Source: Ralstonia sp. RRA (GTDB lineage Bacteria; Pseudomonadota; Gammaproteobacteria; Burkholderiales; Burkholderiaceae). Taken from it: a DNA stretch of 64,000 nt. The notes under the pieces are model-generated. The model did not search any database. It saw only the letters and a list, made by a program, of their open reading frames with translations, and was not told the DNA's origin. Positions 12,058 through 20,766 of this stretch are shown one piece after another (within the stretch, counting starts at the first letter, position 1; the number at the start of each line of letters is the position of its first letter). The position numbers and the translations under genes were made by a program. The stretch lies in contig NZ_CP146091.1 of the NCBI RefSeq assembly GCF_037023145.1, positions 3,038,001-3,102,000 on the forward strand, given 5' to 3'.

Positions 12058-12206
12058 GCGTTTGCACGGCTGCTGATCGTTCTTCCCCTGGTTTCGGCGC
12101 GTTCTGCCTAAACCACCTCTGTATCTCCTGCCCCAAACGCTGACCGCCCGCCGGTCTTCCGTGGCCCTTAGCTTGCGGATGACCTCTGCGGGACCGCACG
12201 GTTTTT
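12038..12206 (+). promoter_or_regulatory. trp attenuator region with a terminator-like hairpin
   Basis: A first hairpin (ACGCCC 12038-12043 with GGGCGT 12050-12055) overlaps the end of trpL. Farther on, CCGTG (12159-12163) can pair with CACGG (12197-12201), extended by CCC 12165-12167 with GGG 12190-12192, followed at once by TTTTT (12202-12206): a plausible intrinsic terminator. GACCG/CGGTC at about 12142-12156 offers a competing stem. The exact antiterminator fold was not computed. Confidence 0.65.
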
Positions 12207-12324
12207 CGCGTTCCCACCTCTGATGTTCTGCTAACGTTCCGACGGCGCAACCGCGTTTGCCCCGTGGAGCGAACGCATGCCGGCGAGCGCACCCCGCCTG
12301 CCTGGCGAATCGACCTGACCGCTC

Positions 12325-13860
12325 ATGACCGAACTCGAATTCAAATCGCTGGCCGACCAGGGCTACAACCGCATCCCGCTGATTGCCGAGGCACTGGCCG
12401 ATCTGGAGACGCCGCTTTCGCTGTACCTGAAGCTGGCGCAATCGCACGACCGTGGCACGAACACCTTCCTGCTGGAATCGGTGGTGGGCGGCGAGCGCTT
12501 TGGGCGCTACTCCTTCATCGGCCTGCATGCGCACACGCTGCTGCGCGTGAGGGGCAACTACACGGAAGTCGTGACCGACGGCAAGGTCGTCGAGACGAAT
12601 GAGGGCAATCCGCTGGACTTCATCGCCGCGTTCGAGCGCCGTCAGAAAGTGGCGCTGCGCCCGGGCCTACCGCGCTTCTGCGGCGGTCTGGCGGGCTACT
12701 TCGGCTACGACGCCGTGCGCTTTATCGAGCCGCGCCTGGCCGAAACCACCCCGCCCGACGACCTGCAACTGCCCGACATCCAGCTCATGCTGTGCGAAGA
12801 GCTGGCCGTGATCGACAACCTGTCGGGCAAGCTCTACCTGATCGTCTACGCCGATCCGTCCAAGCCCGAGGCCTACTCGCGCGCCAAGCAGCGCCTGCGT
12901 GCGCTGCGCACCAAGCTGCACCAGCCGGTGGATGTGCCGGTGACGTCTGCCTCGGTGCGCACGGACAGCATCCGCGAGTTCGACAAGGCCGATTACATCA
13001 GCGCCGTGCTCAAGGCCAAGGAGTACATCGCCGCCGGCGACATGATGCAGGTGCAGGTCGGCCAGCGCATCGTCAAGCCGTTCCGTGATGCGCCGCTGTC
13101 GCTGTATCGCGCACTGCGTTCGCTGAACCCGTCGCCGTATATGTACTTCTACAACTTCGGCGACATGCAGATCGTCGGAGCCTCGCCCGAGATCCTGGTG
13201 CGGCAAGAAGAACGCCGCGTGCCCGCCAGCGCGAATGGGGAAGGCAACGGTACCGACGAATCCGCCCGCATCGTCACGATCCGCCCGCTGGCCGGCACCC
13301 GCCCGCGCGGCAACACGCCCGAGCGCGATGCCGAACTCGCCACCGAGCTGCTCAACGACCCGAAGGAAATCGCCGAACACGTCATGCTGATCGACCTGGC
13401 GCGCAACGACATCGGCCGCATCGCCGAGATCGGCTCGGTCAAGGTGACGGATCAGATGGTCATCGAAAAGTATTCGCACGTGCAGCACATCGTCAGCTCG
13501 GTCGAGGGGCGTCTGAAGCCCGGCATGACCAACATGGACGTGCTGCGCGCGACCTTCCCGGCCGGCACGCTGTCGGGTGCGCCCAAGGTGCGCGCGATGG
13601 AAATCATCGACGAGCTGGAGCCTGTGAAGCGCGGCATCTACGGCGGCGCGGTTGGCTATCTCTCGTTCTCGGGTGAGATGGATCTGGCGATCGCCATCCG
13701 CACCGGCATCATCAAGGACGGCAACCTCTACGTGCAGGCTGCGGCCGGTGTCGTCGCCGATTCGGACCCGGATGCCGAATGGAGGGAAACCGAACACAAG
13801 GCCCGCGCCGTGCTGCGCGCCGCTGAGCAAGTGCAAGACGGCCTCGACGCCGATTTCTGA
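12325..13860 (+). CDS. trpE: Anthranilate synthase component I
   Basis: A 511-aa chorismate-using subunit that makes anthranilate with TrpG, the first committed step of tryptophan synthesis. The N-terminal domain includes the feedback-site LLES motif (about residues 49-52), and the C-terminal catalytic domain has the chorismate-binding blocks [35 protein letters not shown] and [10 protein letters not shown]. Length is typical. No obvious Shine-Dalgarno precedes the ATG. It is the first structural gene after the attenuator. Confidence 0.97.
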   Translation: MTELEFKSLADQGYNRIPLIAEALADLETPLSLYLKLAQSHDRGTNTFLLESVVGGERFGRYSFIGLHAHTLLRVRGNYTEVVTDGKVVETNEGNPLDFIAAFERRQKVALRPGLPRFCGGLAGYFGYDAVRFIEPRLAETTPPDDLQLPDIQLMLCEELAVIDNLSGKLYLIVYADPSKPEAYSRAKQRLRALRTKLHQPVDVPVTSASVRTDSIREFDKADYISAVLKAKEYIAAGDMMQVQVGQRIVKPFRDAPLSLYRALRSLNPSPYMYFYNFGDMQIVGASPEILVRQEERRVPASANGEGNGTDESARIVTIRPLAGTRPRGNTPERDAELATELLNDPKEIAEHVMLIDLARNDIGRIAEIGSVKVTDQMVIEKYSHVQHIVSSVEGRLKPGMTNMDVLRATFPAGTLSGAPKVRAMEIIDELEPVKRGIYGGAVGYLSFSGEMDLAIAIRTGIIKDGNLYVQAAAGVVADSDPDAEWRETEHKARAVLRAAEQVQDGLDADF

Positions 13861-13877
13861 GAGGGAAGGAGACCACC

Positions 13878-14447
13878 ATGCTGTTGATGCTCGATAACTA
13901 CGACTCCTTCACCTACAACATCGTCCAGTACTTCGGCGAGCTGGGTCAGGATGTCCGCACCGTTCGCAACGACGAGATCACGATCGAAGAGATCGAGAAG
14001 CTGAACCCCGAACGCATCTGTCTGTCGCCCGGGCCGTGCACGCCGACGGAAGCCGGCATTCTGGTGCCGGCGCTCAAGCACTTTGCGGGGCGCGTGCCCA
14101 TCCTGGGGGTGTGCCTGGGGCACCAGGCGATTGCCGATGCGTTTGGGGGCCGCGTGATCCGCGCACAGAAGGTGATGCACGGCAAGGTCGACACCATTGA
14201 GAACACCGGCGTGGGCGTGTTCGCCAACCTGCCGCGCCATTTCAAGGTGACGCGCTATCACTCGCTGGCGATCGAGCGCGAAACGCTGCCCGACTGCCTG
14301 GAAGTGACCGCCTGGACGGCAGACGGCGAAATCATGGGCGTGCGCCACAAGACGCTGCCGGTGGAAGGCGTGCAGTTCCACCCGGAATCGATCCTGTCGG
14401 AACACGGCCACGCGCTGCTCGGCAACTTCCTGAAGGAACGCGTCTGA
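13878..14447 (+). CDS. trpG: Anthranilate synthase component II (glutamine amidotransferase)
   Basis: A 189-aa class I glutamine amidotransferase that supplies ammonia to TrpE. The catalytic triad is Cys79 (GVCLGHQ), His168 and Glu170 (QFHPES). The N-terminal [14 protein letters not shown] is typical of TrpG/PabA. It lies 17 nt after trpE with an AGGGAAGGAG ribosome site. Its stop overlaps the next start (TGATG). In organisms with a single copy it may also serve PabB. Confidence 0.97.
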   Translation: MLLMLDNYDSFTYNIVQYFGELGQDVRTVRNDEITIEEIEKLNPERICLSPGPCTPTEAGILVPALKHFAGRVPILGVCLGHQAIADAFGGRVIRAQKVMHGKVDTIENTGVGVFANLPRHFKVTRYHSLAIERETLPDCLEVTAWTADGEIMGVRHKTLPVEGVQFHPESILSEHGHALLGNFLKERV

Positions 14448-14884
14448 TGCGCCAGGCGTGCGCGGTTGCGTTGGCGGCTATAACGGCGCTGATGGCAGGC
14501 CTGCCGGCAACGGCCGGTACGCTGGAAGCCTGTCGCGCCGCCCAAGCCGGCAGCGTTGCCCAATGCGTGCAGGCCGCGCGCAAGGCGGCATCGGTTGAAC
14601 TGGCCTCTGCCGAATCCACGCGCCGCGCCGCACTGCGCGCCCGCATCGCCGCCAACAACGGTACGGACCGTGGCGCCGCCATGGCCTTCGACCGCACCGT
14701 GCGTGCACACCAACTCTATCGGCAGGCCGAATGCGACCTGTCCCGCCGCCTGGCCCGCAATACGCCTGATGCCGACCTGGCAGAAGCCGCATGCGAGGCC
14801 GATCTCTCGCGCGAGCGCATCGGCGCCCTGCGCGAGGCTGCAGCACCGGCGACCCCGGCGGCAGCACCCGCGGCGCCCAACTGA
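14447..14884 (+). CDS. Exported LprI/DUF1311-like protein within the trp operon
   Basis: A 145-aa protein with an N-terminal signal peptide (cleavage probably after about residue 23, ATA|GT). The mature part is Ala-rich and helical and contains a segment ([12 protein letters not shown], about 86-97, with two more Cys downstream) resembling the lysozyme-inhibitor LprI/DUF1311 domain, whose spaced Cys residues form disulfides. It overlaps the trpG stop by one base and ends 13 nt before trpD, so it is translated within the trp operon. It has no known link to tryptophan synthesis. The family call is moderate. Confidence 0.7.
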   Translation: MRQACAVALAAITALMAGLPATAGTLEACRAAQAGSVAQCVQAARKAASVELASAESTRRAALRARIAANNGTDRGAAMAFDRTVRAHQLYRQAECDLSRRLARNTPDADLAEAACEADLSRERIGALREAAAPATPAAAPAAPN

Positions 14885-14897
14885 ATACGGAACCACC

Positions 14898-15935
14898 ATG
14901 ACCATTTCACCGCAAGAAGCGCTCACCCGCTGTATCGAGCACCGCGAAATCTTCCACGACGAAATGCTGCACCTGATGCGGCTGATCATGCGCGGCGAGA
15001 TGTCGCCCGTCATGGCCGCCGCCATCACCATGGGGCTGCGCGTCAAAAAAGAGACCATCGGCGAAATCGCGGCCGCTGCCACCGTGATGCGCGAGTTCGC
15101 CACCAAGGTCGAGGTGCCGGCAGAGGTATCGAATCACTTTGTCGACATCGTCGGCACGGGCGGTGACGGCGCCAACACGTTCAACATCTCTACGGCGTCG
15201 ATGTTCGTGGCCGCAGCAGCTGGCGCACGCATCGCCAAGCACGGCGGACGCGGCGTGAGCTCCAAGTCGGGCAGCGCCGACGTGCTCGAAGCGCTGGGCG
15301 TGAACATCATGCTCACGCCCGAGCAGGTGGCCGAGTCCATCGAGACGGCCGGCATCGGCTTCATGTTTGCGCCCAACCACCACCCGGCCATGAAGAATGT
15401 CGCCCCGATCCGCAAGGAACTGGGCGTTCGCACCATCTTCAACATCCTCGGACCGCTCACCAACCCGGCCGGCGCGCCGAACATCCTGATGGGCGTGTTC
15501 CACCCGGACCTCGTCGGCATTCAGGTGCGCGTGATGCAGCGCCTGGGTGCGAAGCACGCCGTAGTGGTCTACGGCAAGGACGGCATGGACGAGGTATCGC
15601 TGGGCGCCGCCACGCTGGTCGGCGAGCTGAAGGACGGCGAGGTGCGCGAGTACGAAATCCACCCGGAAGACTTCGGCATGCAGATGGTCTCGAACCGCAG
15701 CCTGAAGGTGGCCGACGCGGAAGAATCCAAGACCATGCTGATCGAAGCGCTGGAAAACAAGCCTGGCACGCCGCGCGAGATCGTCTCGCTGAATGCAGGT
15801 GCAGCACTGTATGCGGCCAACATCGCCGGTTCCATTGAGGATGGCATGAAGCTGGCACGCGAGGCCATCGCTTCGGGCGCAGCGCGCGCCAAGCTCGATG
15901 AACTCGTGCGCGTTACCAACCAGTTCAAGGCCTAA
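14898..15935 (+). CDS. trpD: Anthranilate phosphoribosyltransferase
   Basis: A 345-aa enzyme joining anthranilate to PRPP. Key motifs are [17 protein letters not shown] (PRPP-binding glycine loop, about 82-98), [21 protein letters not shown], the anthranilate-site segment [20 protein letters not shown], and the GPLTNPA block. I start at ATG 14898 (MTISPQEAL), which matches the usual N-terminus; the frame is open upstream through the preceding gene but is not coding there. Confidence 0.97.
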   Translation: MTISPQEALTRCIEHREIFHDEMLHLMRLIMRGEMSPVMAAAITMGLRVKKETIGEIAAAATVMREFATKVEVPAEVSNHFVDIVGTGGDGANTFNISTASMFVAAAAGARIAKHGGRGVSSKSGSADVLEALGVNIMLTPEQVAESIETAGIGFMFAPNHHPAMKNVAPIRKELGVRTIFNILGPLTNPAGAPNILMGVFHPDLVGIQVRVMQRLGAKHAVVVYGKDGMDEVSLGAATLVGELKDGEVREYEIHPEDFGMQMVSNRSLKVADAEESKTMLIEALENKPGTPREIVSLNAGAALYAANIAGSIEDGMKLAREAIASGAARAKLDELVRVTNQFKA

Positions 15936-15948
15936 GCCTGTTCAAGCC

Positions 15949-16752
15949 ATGTCCGACATCCTCAACAAAATCCTGGCCGTGAAGGCCGAAGAAGTGACCG
16001 CCGCGCGCAAGCATCGCGATCTCGCCAGCGTGCGCGCTGAAGCCGAAGCCAACCGCACTGACAGCACCCTCGGCCCCCGCGGCTTTGCCCAGGCCGTGCG
16101 CGACAAGATCGCCGCCGGCCACGCCGCCGTCATCGCCGAGGTGAAAAAGGCGTCGCCGTCCAAGGGCGTGCTGCGCCCCAACTTCAAGCCCGCCGACATC
16201 GCCCGCAGCTATGCGGAGCATGGCGCCGCGTGCCTGTCCGTCCTGACCGACGAGCAGTTCTTCCAGGGCCACGCCGATTACCTGCGCGAAGCCCGCGCCG
16301 CCTGCACACTGCCGGTGCTGCGCAAAGATTTCATGGTCGATCTGTATCAGGTGTACGAAGCACGCTCGTGGGGCGCGGACTGCATCCTGCTGATCGTCGC
16401 CGCGCTGGACCAAGGGCTGATGGTGGAGCTGGAAGCCTGCGCGCTCGAACTCGGCCTGGACGTGCTGGTGGAAGTGCACGACGGCCATGAGCTGGACCGC
16501 GCGCTGCGCCTGCAAACGCCGCTGGTGGGCGTGAACAACCGCAACCTGCGCACGTTCGAGACCTCGCTCGACACCACGATTGGCCTGCTCAAGCACATGC
16601 CGGATGACCGCATTGTCGTGACGGAGTCGGGCATCCTCGTGCAAGACGACGTACGCAAGATGCGCGCCGCCGCCGTCAACGCCTTCCTCGTCGGCGAAGC
16701 CTTTATGCGCGCCGACGACCCCGGTGCCGAACTGGCCCGCCTCTTTGCTTGA
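15949..16752 (+). CDS. trpC: Indole-3-glycerol-phosphate synthase
   Basis: A 267-aa TIM-barrel enzyme closing the indole ring from CdRP. Motifs: [16 protein letters not shown] at the start, [14 protein letters not shown] with the catalytic Lys/Glu, [43 protein letters not shown] and VTESGI. It is a stand-alone TrpC, not fused to TrpF. It follows trpD by 13 nt and is followed 3 nt later by the CYTH gene. Confidence 0.97.
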   Translation: MSDILNKILAVKAEEVTAARKHRDLASVRAEAEANRTDSTLGPRGFAQAVRDKIAAGHAAVIAEVKKASPSKGVLRPNFKPADIARSYAEHGAACLSVLTDEQFFQGHADYLREARAACTLPVLRKDFMVDLYQVYEARSWGADCILLIVAALDQGLMVELEACALELGLDVLVEVHDGHELDRALRLQTPLVGVNNRNLRTFETSLDTTIGLLKHMPDDRIVVTESGILVQDDVRKMRAAAVNAFLVGEAFMRADDPGAELARLFA

Positions 16753-16755
16753 CCG

Positions 16756-17424
16756 ATGGCCCGCGAGATTGAATTGAAGCTGGCCGTACCTGCCGGCGCG
16801 CACAACGCGCTGGTCAGCTGGCTGGATGCGCACGCCCAAGCCGCCGGCTCGGTGGAATTGGCGAACGTCTACTACGACACGCCCGATCAAGCACTGGCAC
16901 GCAATCGTGCCGCGCTACGCGTGCGTCTACATGGCAATCAGTGGCTGCAAACCCTCAAAACCGCAGCAGTGAGTACGGCCGGTTTGAGCGCTCGCCACGA
17001 GTGGGAAGTGCCGCTGCCAAGCGATGCGTTGTCGGTCGAAGCCTTCGTTGCACACAACGCAGCCGAAGCGGCCGACTATGTGCGTCCGCACGCCCATCGC
17101 CTCGCCCCGCTGTTCCGCACCGACTTCACGCGCCGCCTGTGGCACGCGACCGTTGATGGGGCCGACGACGGCGAGATCGAGATCGCGCTGGATGCCGGCG
17201 CCATCCTGATCCCTGGCACCGAGGCGCGCGAGCCCATCGATGAGCTGGAGCTTGAGTGGAAGCCGGCCGCCGGTAGCACACTCAGCGAAGACGCGATTGC
17301 CGAGCGCCTGCACGCCTGGACGCAGACGCTACGCGCCGCCGTGCCGGACTTGGCACCGCTCGACATCAGCAAGGCGCAGCGCGGCTACCAACTACGCGCG
17401 AAGGTCACCGGAGACCAAGCATGA
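16756..17424 (+). CDS. CYTH domain protein, probable inorganic triphosphatase
   Basis: A 222-aa single CYTH domain, without the C-terminal CHAD domain seen in E. coli YgiF. The metal-binding ExExK motif is at the N-terminus (REIELKL, residues 3-9). Conserved Arg/Lys/Glu residues lining the triphosphate tunnel are seen in RAALRVRL, LQTLKT, RHEWEVPL, RTDFTRR and DELELEWK. Such proteins hydrolyse tripolyphosphate or, less often, act as class IV adenylate cyclases. It starts 3 nt after trpC and overlaps ung by 4 nt, so it is read at the end of the trp transcript. Confidence 0.85.
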   Translation: MAREIELKLAVPAGAHNALVSWLDAHAQAAGSVELANVYYDTPDQALARNRAALRVRLHGNQWLQTLKTAAVSTAGLSARHEWEVPLPSDALSVEAFVAHNAAEAADYVRPHAHRLAPLFRTDFTRRLWHATVDGADDGEIEIALDAGAILIPGTEAREPIDELELEWKPAAGSTLSEDAIAERLHAWTQTLRAAVPDLAPLDISKAQRGYQLRAKVTGDQA

Positions 17425-18212
17425 AGCGCCGCGCCGATCCCGCCCAAAGCGCCCTCTTCGACGAACCGGCTGCAGAAGCGCCGAGCGGCGATTTCATCCC
17501 GCTGGCCGAACAATTCGATGCACTACCGGCTGACTGGAAGACGCTCCTCACACCCTGCATCGCGCAGACCAATTGGCCCGCGCTGTGTGCGTTCGTCGAT
17601 GGCGAACGGGCGGCAGGCAAGCCGATCTTCCCGACGGGTGTGTTCCGCGCGCTGCACCTGACGTCGGTCGACGATGTGCGCGTCGTCATCCTCGGCCAGG
17701 ACCCGTATCACGGCACAGGCACCGTCGATGGCCGCGAGATTCCGCAGGCGCATGGGCTGGCGTTCTCTGTGCCGGCCGGCGTGCGCGTGCCGCCGAGCCT
17801 GCGCAACATCTACAAGGAAATCGAAGCGGAATTCGGCCAGAAGCTGCCGAGCGTTTCGGGCAACCTGGAAGGCTGGTCGCAGCAAGGCGTGCTGTTGCTC
17901 AACACGGTGCTCACCGTCGAACAAGGCCAGGCCGCCAGCCATGCCAAGCGCGGCTGGGAACGCATCACCGATTGCCTGCTGGAACATCTGGCACGTATCG
18001 GCCACAAGCGCGTATTCATGCTGTGGGGCAGCCACGCGCAGGCCAAGCGGGCGTTGCTGCCGGAGGGGCATCTGGTGCTAGAGGCGCCGCACCCGTCGCC
18101 GTTGTCGGCGCATCGAGGGTTCTTGGGGTGCGGGCATTTCAAGATGGCCAATGATTGGCTGGCGACGCAAGGTCAGCCGGCGATTGATTGGTTGAGGCCA
18201 CAGGCGGCTTAA
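17421..18212 (+). CDS. ung: Uracil-DNA glycosylase, family 1
   Basis: A 263-aa enzyme that removes uracil from DNA. The water-activating motif GQDPYHG with Asp94 and the DNA-intercalation motif HPSPLSAHRGF near the C-terminus are intact. An N-terminal extension of about 25 residues carries basic and acidic patches. It overlaps the CYTH gene (ATGA) and ends just before a tandem-repeat array. Confidence 0.96.
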   Translation: MKRRADPAQSALFDEPAAEAPSGDFIPLAEQFDALPADWKTLLTPCIAQTNWPALCAFVDGERAAGKPIFPTGVFRALHLTSVDDVRVVILGQDPYHGTGTVDGREIPQAHGLAFSVPAGVRVPPSLRNIYKEIEAEFGQKLPSVSGNLEGWSQQGVLLLNTVLTVEQGQAASHAKRGWERITDCLLEHLARIGHKRVFMLWGSHAQAKRALLPEGHLVLEAPHPSPLSAHRGFLGCGHFKMANDWLATQGQPAIDWLRPQAA

Positions 18213-18238
18213 GACTCAGGCGCAACCCTTTGCGCCCC

Positions 18239-18490
18239 ATCGATGACTGTCTGAGACCCATCGATGACTGTCTGAGACCCATCGATGACTGTCTGAGACC
18301 CATCGATGACTGTCTGAGACCCATCGATGACTGTCTGAGACCCATCGATGAGTGCTTGAGAATCAACGTTGAGTGTCTGAGGCCCAACAGTGCGTGTTTG
18401 GGAGTCAACGTTGCGTGTTCAAGACTCGACGTTGACGGTTTGAGGCCCAACCGTGACGCTTTCAGGTGCATCGGTGGGGCCTGGTGCCTC
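18239..18490. repeat. 21-bp tandem repeat array (minisatellite)
   Basis: Five identical 21-bp units (18239-18343) with the core ATCGATGACTGTC followed by TGAGACCC, then six or seven progressively diverged units in exact 21-bp register (starts at 18344, 18365, 18386, 18407, 18428, 18449 and possibly 18470). A diverged unit may also precede at 18218-18238. Because the period is a multiple of three, all frames stay open; the plus strand would read a heptad L-R-P-I-D-D-C. There is no start with a ribosome site and no recognisable product. It lies between the convergent ends of ung and the FUSC gene. There are no unique spacers, so it is not CRISPR. Confidence 0.9.
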
Positions 18491-18537
18491 GCGCGTGCGC
18501 CTTCGAGACCCATCACTGGGCCTCTTCGCGCCGCAAC

Positions 18538-20754
18538 TCAATCCCGCGACACCCGCAACGCCCGCCCCAGCGCCCCACACCGCAGCGCAATCTTGGCGGT
18601 ATCCGCCCGCAGCGCCTGCAAGCGCCGCTCCAGCAGGTGCATGGCGGACAAGGAATCCGCTTCGGTAGCGGCATCCACCATGCGCGAACGCGCCGCCTGA
18701 TCCGCGAAGTCTGCCGCGCCCAGTTCCTGTGTGTCGCGCGGGCGCACGCCCCAGCCGCCTTCGTGCACCGCCTGATCGAAGCGCTCCTTGGCGCGCGTCA
18801 GGCTTTCCAGCGCGGATTCCACGGTCTGCTCGACCAGTGCACGCGTATCGGCTTCGTCCAGCTCCTGCGTACGTTGGCGCACCAGAATGCGCACTGCCGC
18901 CACGTGCGCAGCCACCAGGTAGTTCTGCACGATGAAGCGGTTCAGGTTATCCACGGCACGGTGGCGGCTCTTGGGCTCATCGAGCATGCGCGCGAAGGCG
19001 GAGATCAAGCCGGTCAGCGCTTCCATGTACTGCTTGCGCTGCACGCGGTAGGCGAAGTCGTCCTTGAGCGTGCCGAGCAGCAAGTCGCGTGCGGCTTCGA
19101 TAAAGCGCCGGTTGGTACGCAGCACGTCGTCCACCAGCTTGGGCAGGTTGCGGTATTCCCAGGCGGGCAGCACGTAACTGAAGGCGGTGGCGATGGCCGC
19201 GCCGATCAGCGTATCGACCAGCCGTTCACCAATGGCGCCCTTGCTGCCGGGCAGCAGCAGGTTGATCTGGATGAGCACCTGCACGCACGCGGCAATGGCC
19301 GTGTAGCGGTATTTGATGGTGACGAACGCGGCGCTGGCGGCGGTGGACAGGTACAGCACGCCCATCAGGATCCACGTCGAATGCGTGAACCGCAGAATCA
19401 CCGCCGCAATCACGCAGCCGATCAGCGTGCCGAGCACCCGATCGAAATTGCGCTGGCGCGTCATGCTGAAGGTCGGCTTGAGGATCACGACGATGGTCAG
19501 CAAGACCCAGTAGCCGTGCGACGAATACGGCAGATGGTCGGCAATCCACAGCCCGGCGGCCACCGCCATCGAGATGCGCAGCGCAAAGCGCAGCACCGGC
19601 GAGCGCCACGTCAGTTCTTCCAGCACCAGCCGCAGCTCGTACTTCTGGCGCGTCAGGAACGGGGTCATGTCCGGGCGCAGCAGCACCTTGGACAACTCCA
19701 CCGGCGTGGCCGTGGCGGCGTGCAACTGCGCCATCAGGCGGATCGCGCCGCGCACGGTAGCAATCGACTCTTCCAGCGCGGCGATGGCCTCGATTGGGAT
19801 GCCGTGGTGACCGTGCTGCACCTCGTCGAACGCGGCGTCGATGGCGGCCATCTCCTGCTCGTACGACATCGGCGTGGGCGATGGCCGGTCGCGGCCCACG
19901 GCGTAGGCAACGCCTTCGATGTCCTGGCGCAGGCGCTCAATGATCCCGTGCAGCAGGCGCAGGATCTCGGCGTCGGCCAGATACTGGCGCAGCAGCGGGT
20001 AATCGGTGTTGGACGACAGCAGGTACTCGTAGATGTCGAGCATCCGCATGTGGATCTGCACGAGGCGCCCGTCGCTGGCCGTGCGGTTGTCGCGGAAGAC
20101 GAAGTCGCGCGCCACCTGCTGCTTGTCGGCCACCGAAATCTGCTGGCGCACGAGCAAGTTGAACTGCTCGTCGAAATCCTTGGAGGCATCGTAGAAGCCG
20201 GCCTTGCGTTCGACGTACACGGCCAGCTCATACAGGCACTCGGCCAGCACCTGCTCTTTGATACGACGCCGCTGCCCCCACGCCACTGCCATCGCAAAAG
20301 CCATGTAGCCCATGGCGCCGAGGAAGAACTGCGCGGTGTGCTCCACCGCTTCGCGAAAGGCGAACTCCTCGGTAAAGGTGAGCGTCATGACGAACAGCGC
20401 CGCAAACTGCAGCGGCATCGTCTTGTTGCCGTACGCCACCATCATGCCGGCCAGGAAGGTGACCAGCACGATCACCACCGGCAAGATCGAATACGGCGTG
20501 GCCACCGCCACGATGAAGGTGATGGCCGTGGTGAGCAGCACGCACGCCATCATCTCGTTGAACTTGTGCCGCAGCGGGCTGGGCAAGTCCATCAGGCTGG
20601 TGCACAGCGCACCGATCGACACCACCATCGCGCCCTGCAGATCCATCACCAGCAGCGCGAGCAGCGTCAGGCCGATCACGCCGGTGGCGGTACGGATGCC
20701 GCGCGATACGTAGTGGCTGTAGAGGAAGGTGCGTGGATCGTGGGCGTAGTCCAT
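18538..20754 (-). CDS. FUSC-family inner-membrane protein (YccS-like)
   Basis: A 738-aa membrane protein with two hydrophobic blocks, each of about five to six helices (about residues 20-150 and 400-520), separated by a soluble helical region, and a C-terminal cytoplasmic domain. This is the duplicated FUSC/YccS-YhfK architecture related to AaeB and fusaric-acid efflux proteins. Substrate unknown; aromatic acids are typical for AaeB relatives, but YccS-type proteins are uncharacterised. It starts 12 nt after the M61 peptidase stop, so the two are co-transcribed. Confidence 0.85.
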   Translation of the reverse strand: MDYAHDPRTFLYSHYVSRGIRTATGVIGLTLLALLVMDLQGAMVVSIGALCTSLMDLPSPLRHKFNEMMACVLLTTAITFIVAVATPYSILPVVIVLVTFLAGMMVAYGNKTMPLQFAALFVMTLTFTEEFAFREAVEHTAQFFLGAMGYMAFAMAVAWGQRRRIKEQVLAECLYELAVYVERKAGFYDASKDFDEQFNLLVRQQISVADKQQVARDFVFRDNRTASDGRLVQIHMRMLDIYEYLLSSNTDYPLLRQYLADAEILRLLHGIIERLRQDIEGVAYAVGRDRPSPTPMSYEQEMAAIDAAFDEVQHGHHGIPIEAIAALEESIATVRGAIRLMAQLHAATATPVELSKVLLRPDMTPFLTRQKYELRLVLEELTWRSPVLRFALRISMAVAAGLWIADHLPYSSHGYWVLLTIVVILKPTFSMTRQRNFDRVLGTLIGCVIAAVILRFTHSTWILMGVLYLSTAASAAFVTIKYRYTAIAACVQVLIQINLLLPGSKGAIGERLVDTLIGAAIATAFSYVLPAWEYRNLPKLVDDVLRTNRRFIEAARDLLLGTLKDDFAYRVQRKQYMEALTGLISAFARMLDEPKSRHRAVDNLNRFIVQNYLVAAHVAAVRILVRQRTQELDEADTRALVEQTVESALESLTRAKERFDQAVHEGGWGVRPRDTQELGAADFADQAARSRMVDAATEADSLSAMHLLERRLQALRADTAKIALRCGALGRALRVSRD

Positions 20755-20766
20755 CGGCTGCGCGGA

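Noticed and set aside
11185..12534. A 449-codon minus-strand frame covering gph and the trp leader
   Set aside because: It is antisense to gph and trpE and crosses the attenuator; composition is typical of a GC-driven shadow frame.
18239..18490. Tandem repeats as a possible CRISPR array
   Set aside because: Units are contiguous with no unique spacers, and no cas gene is near.
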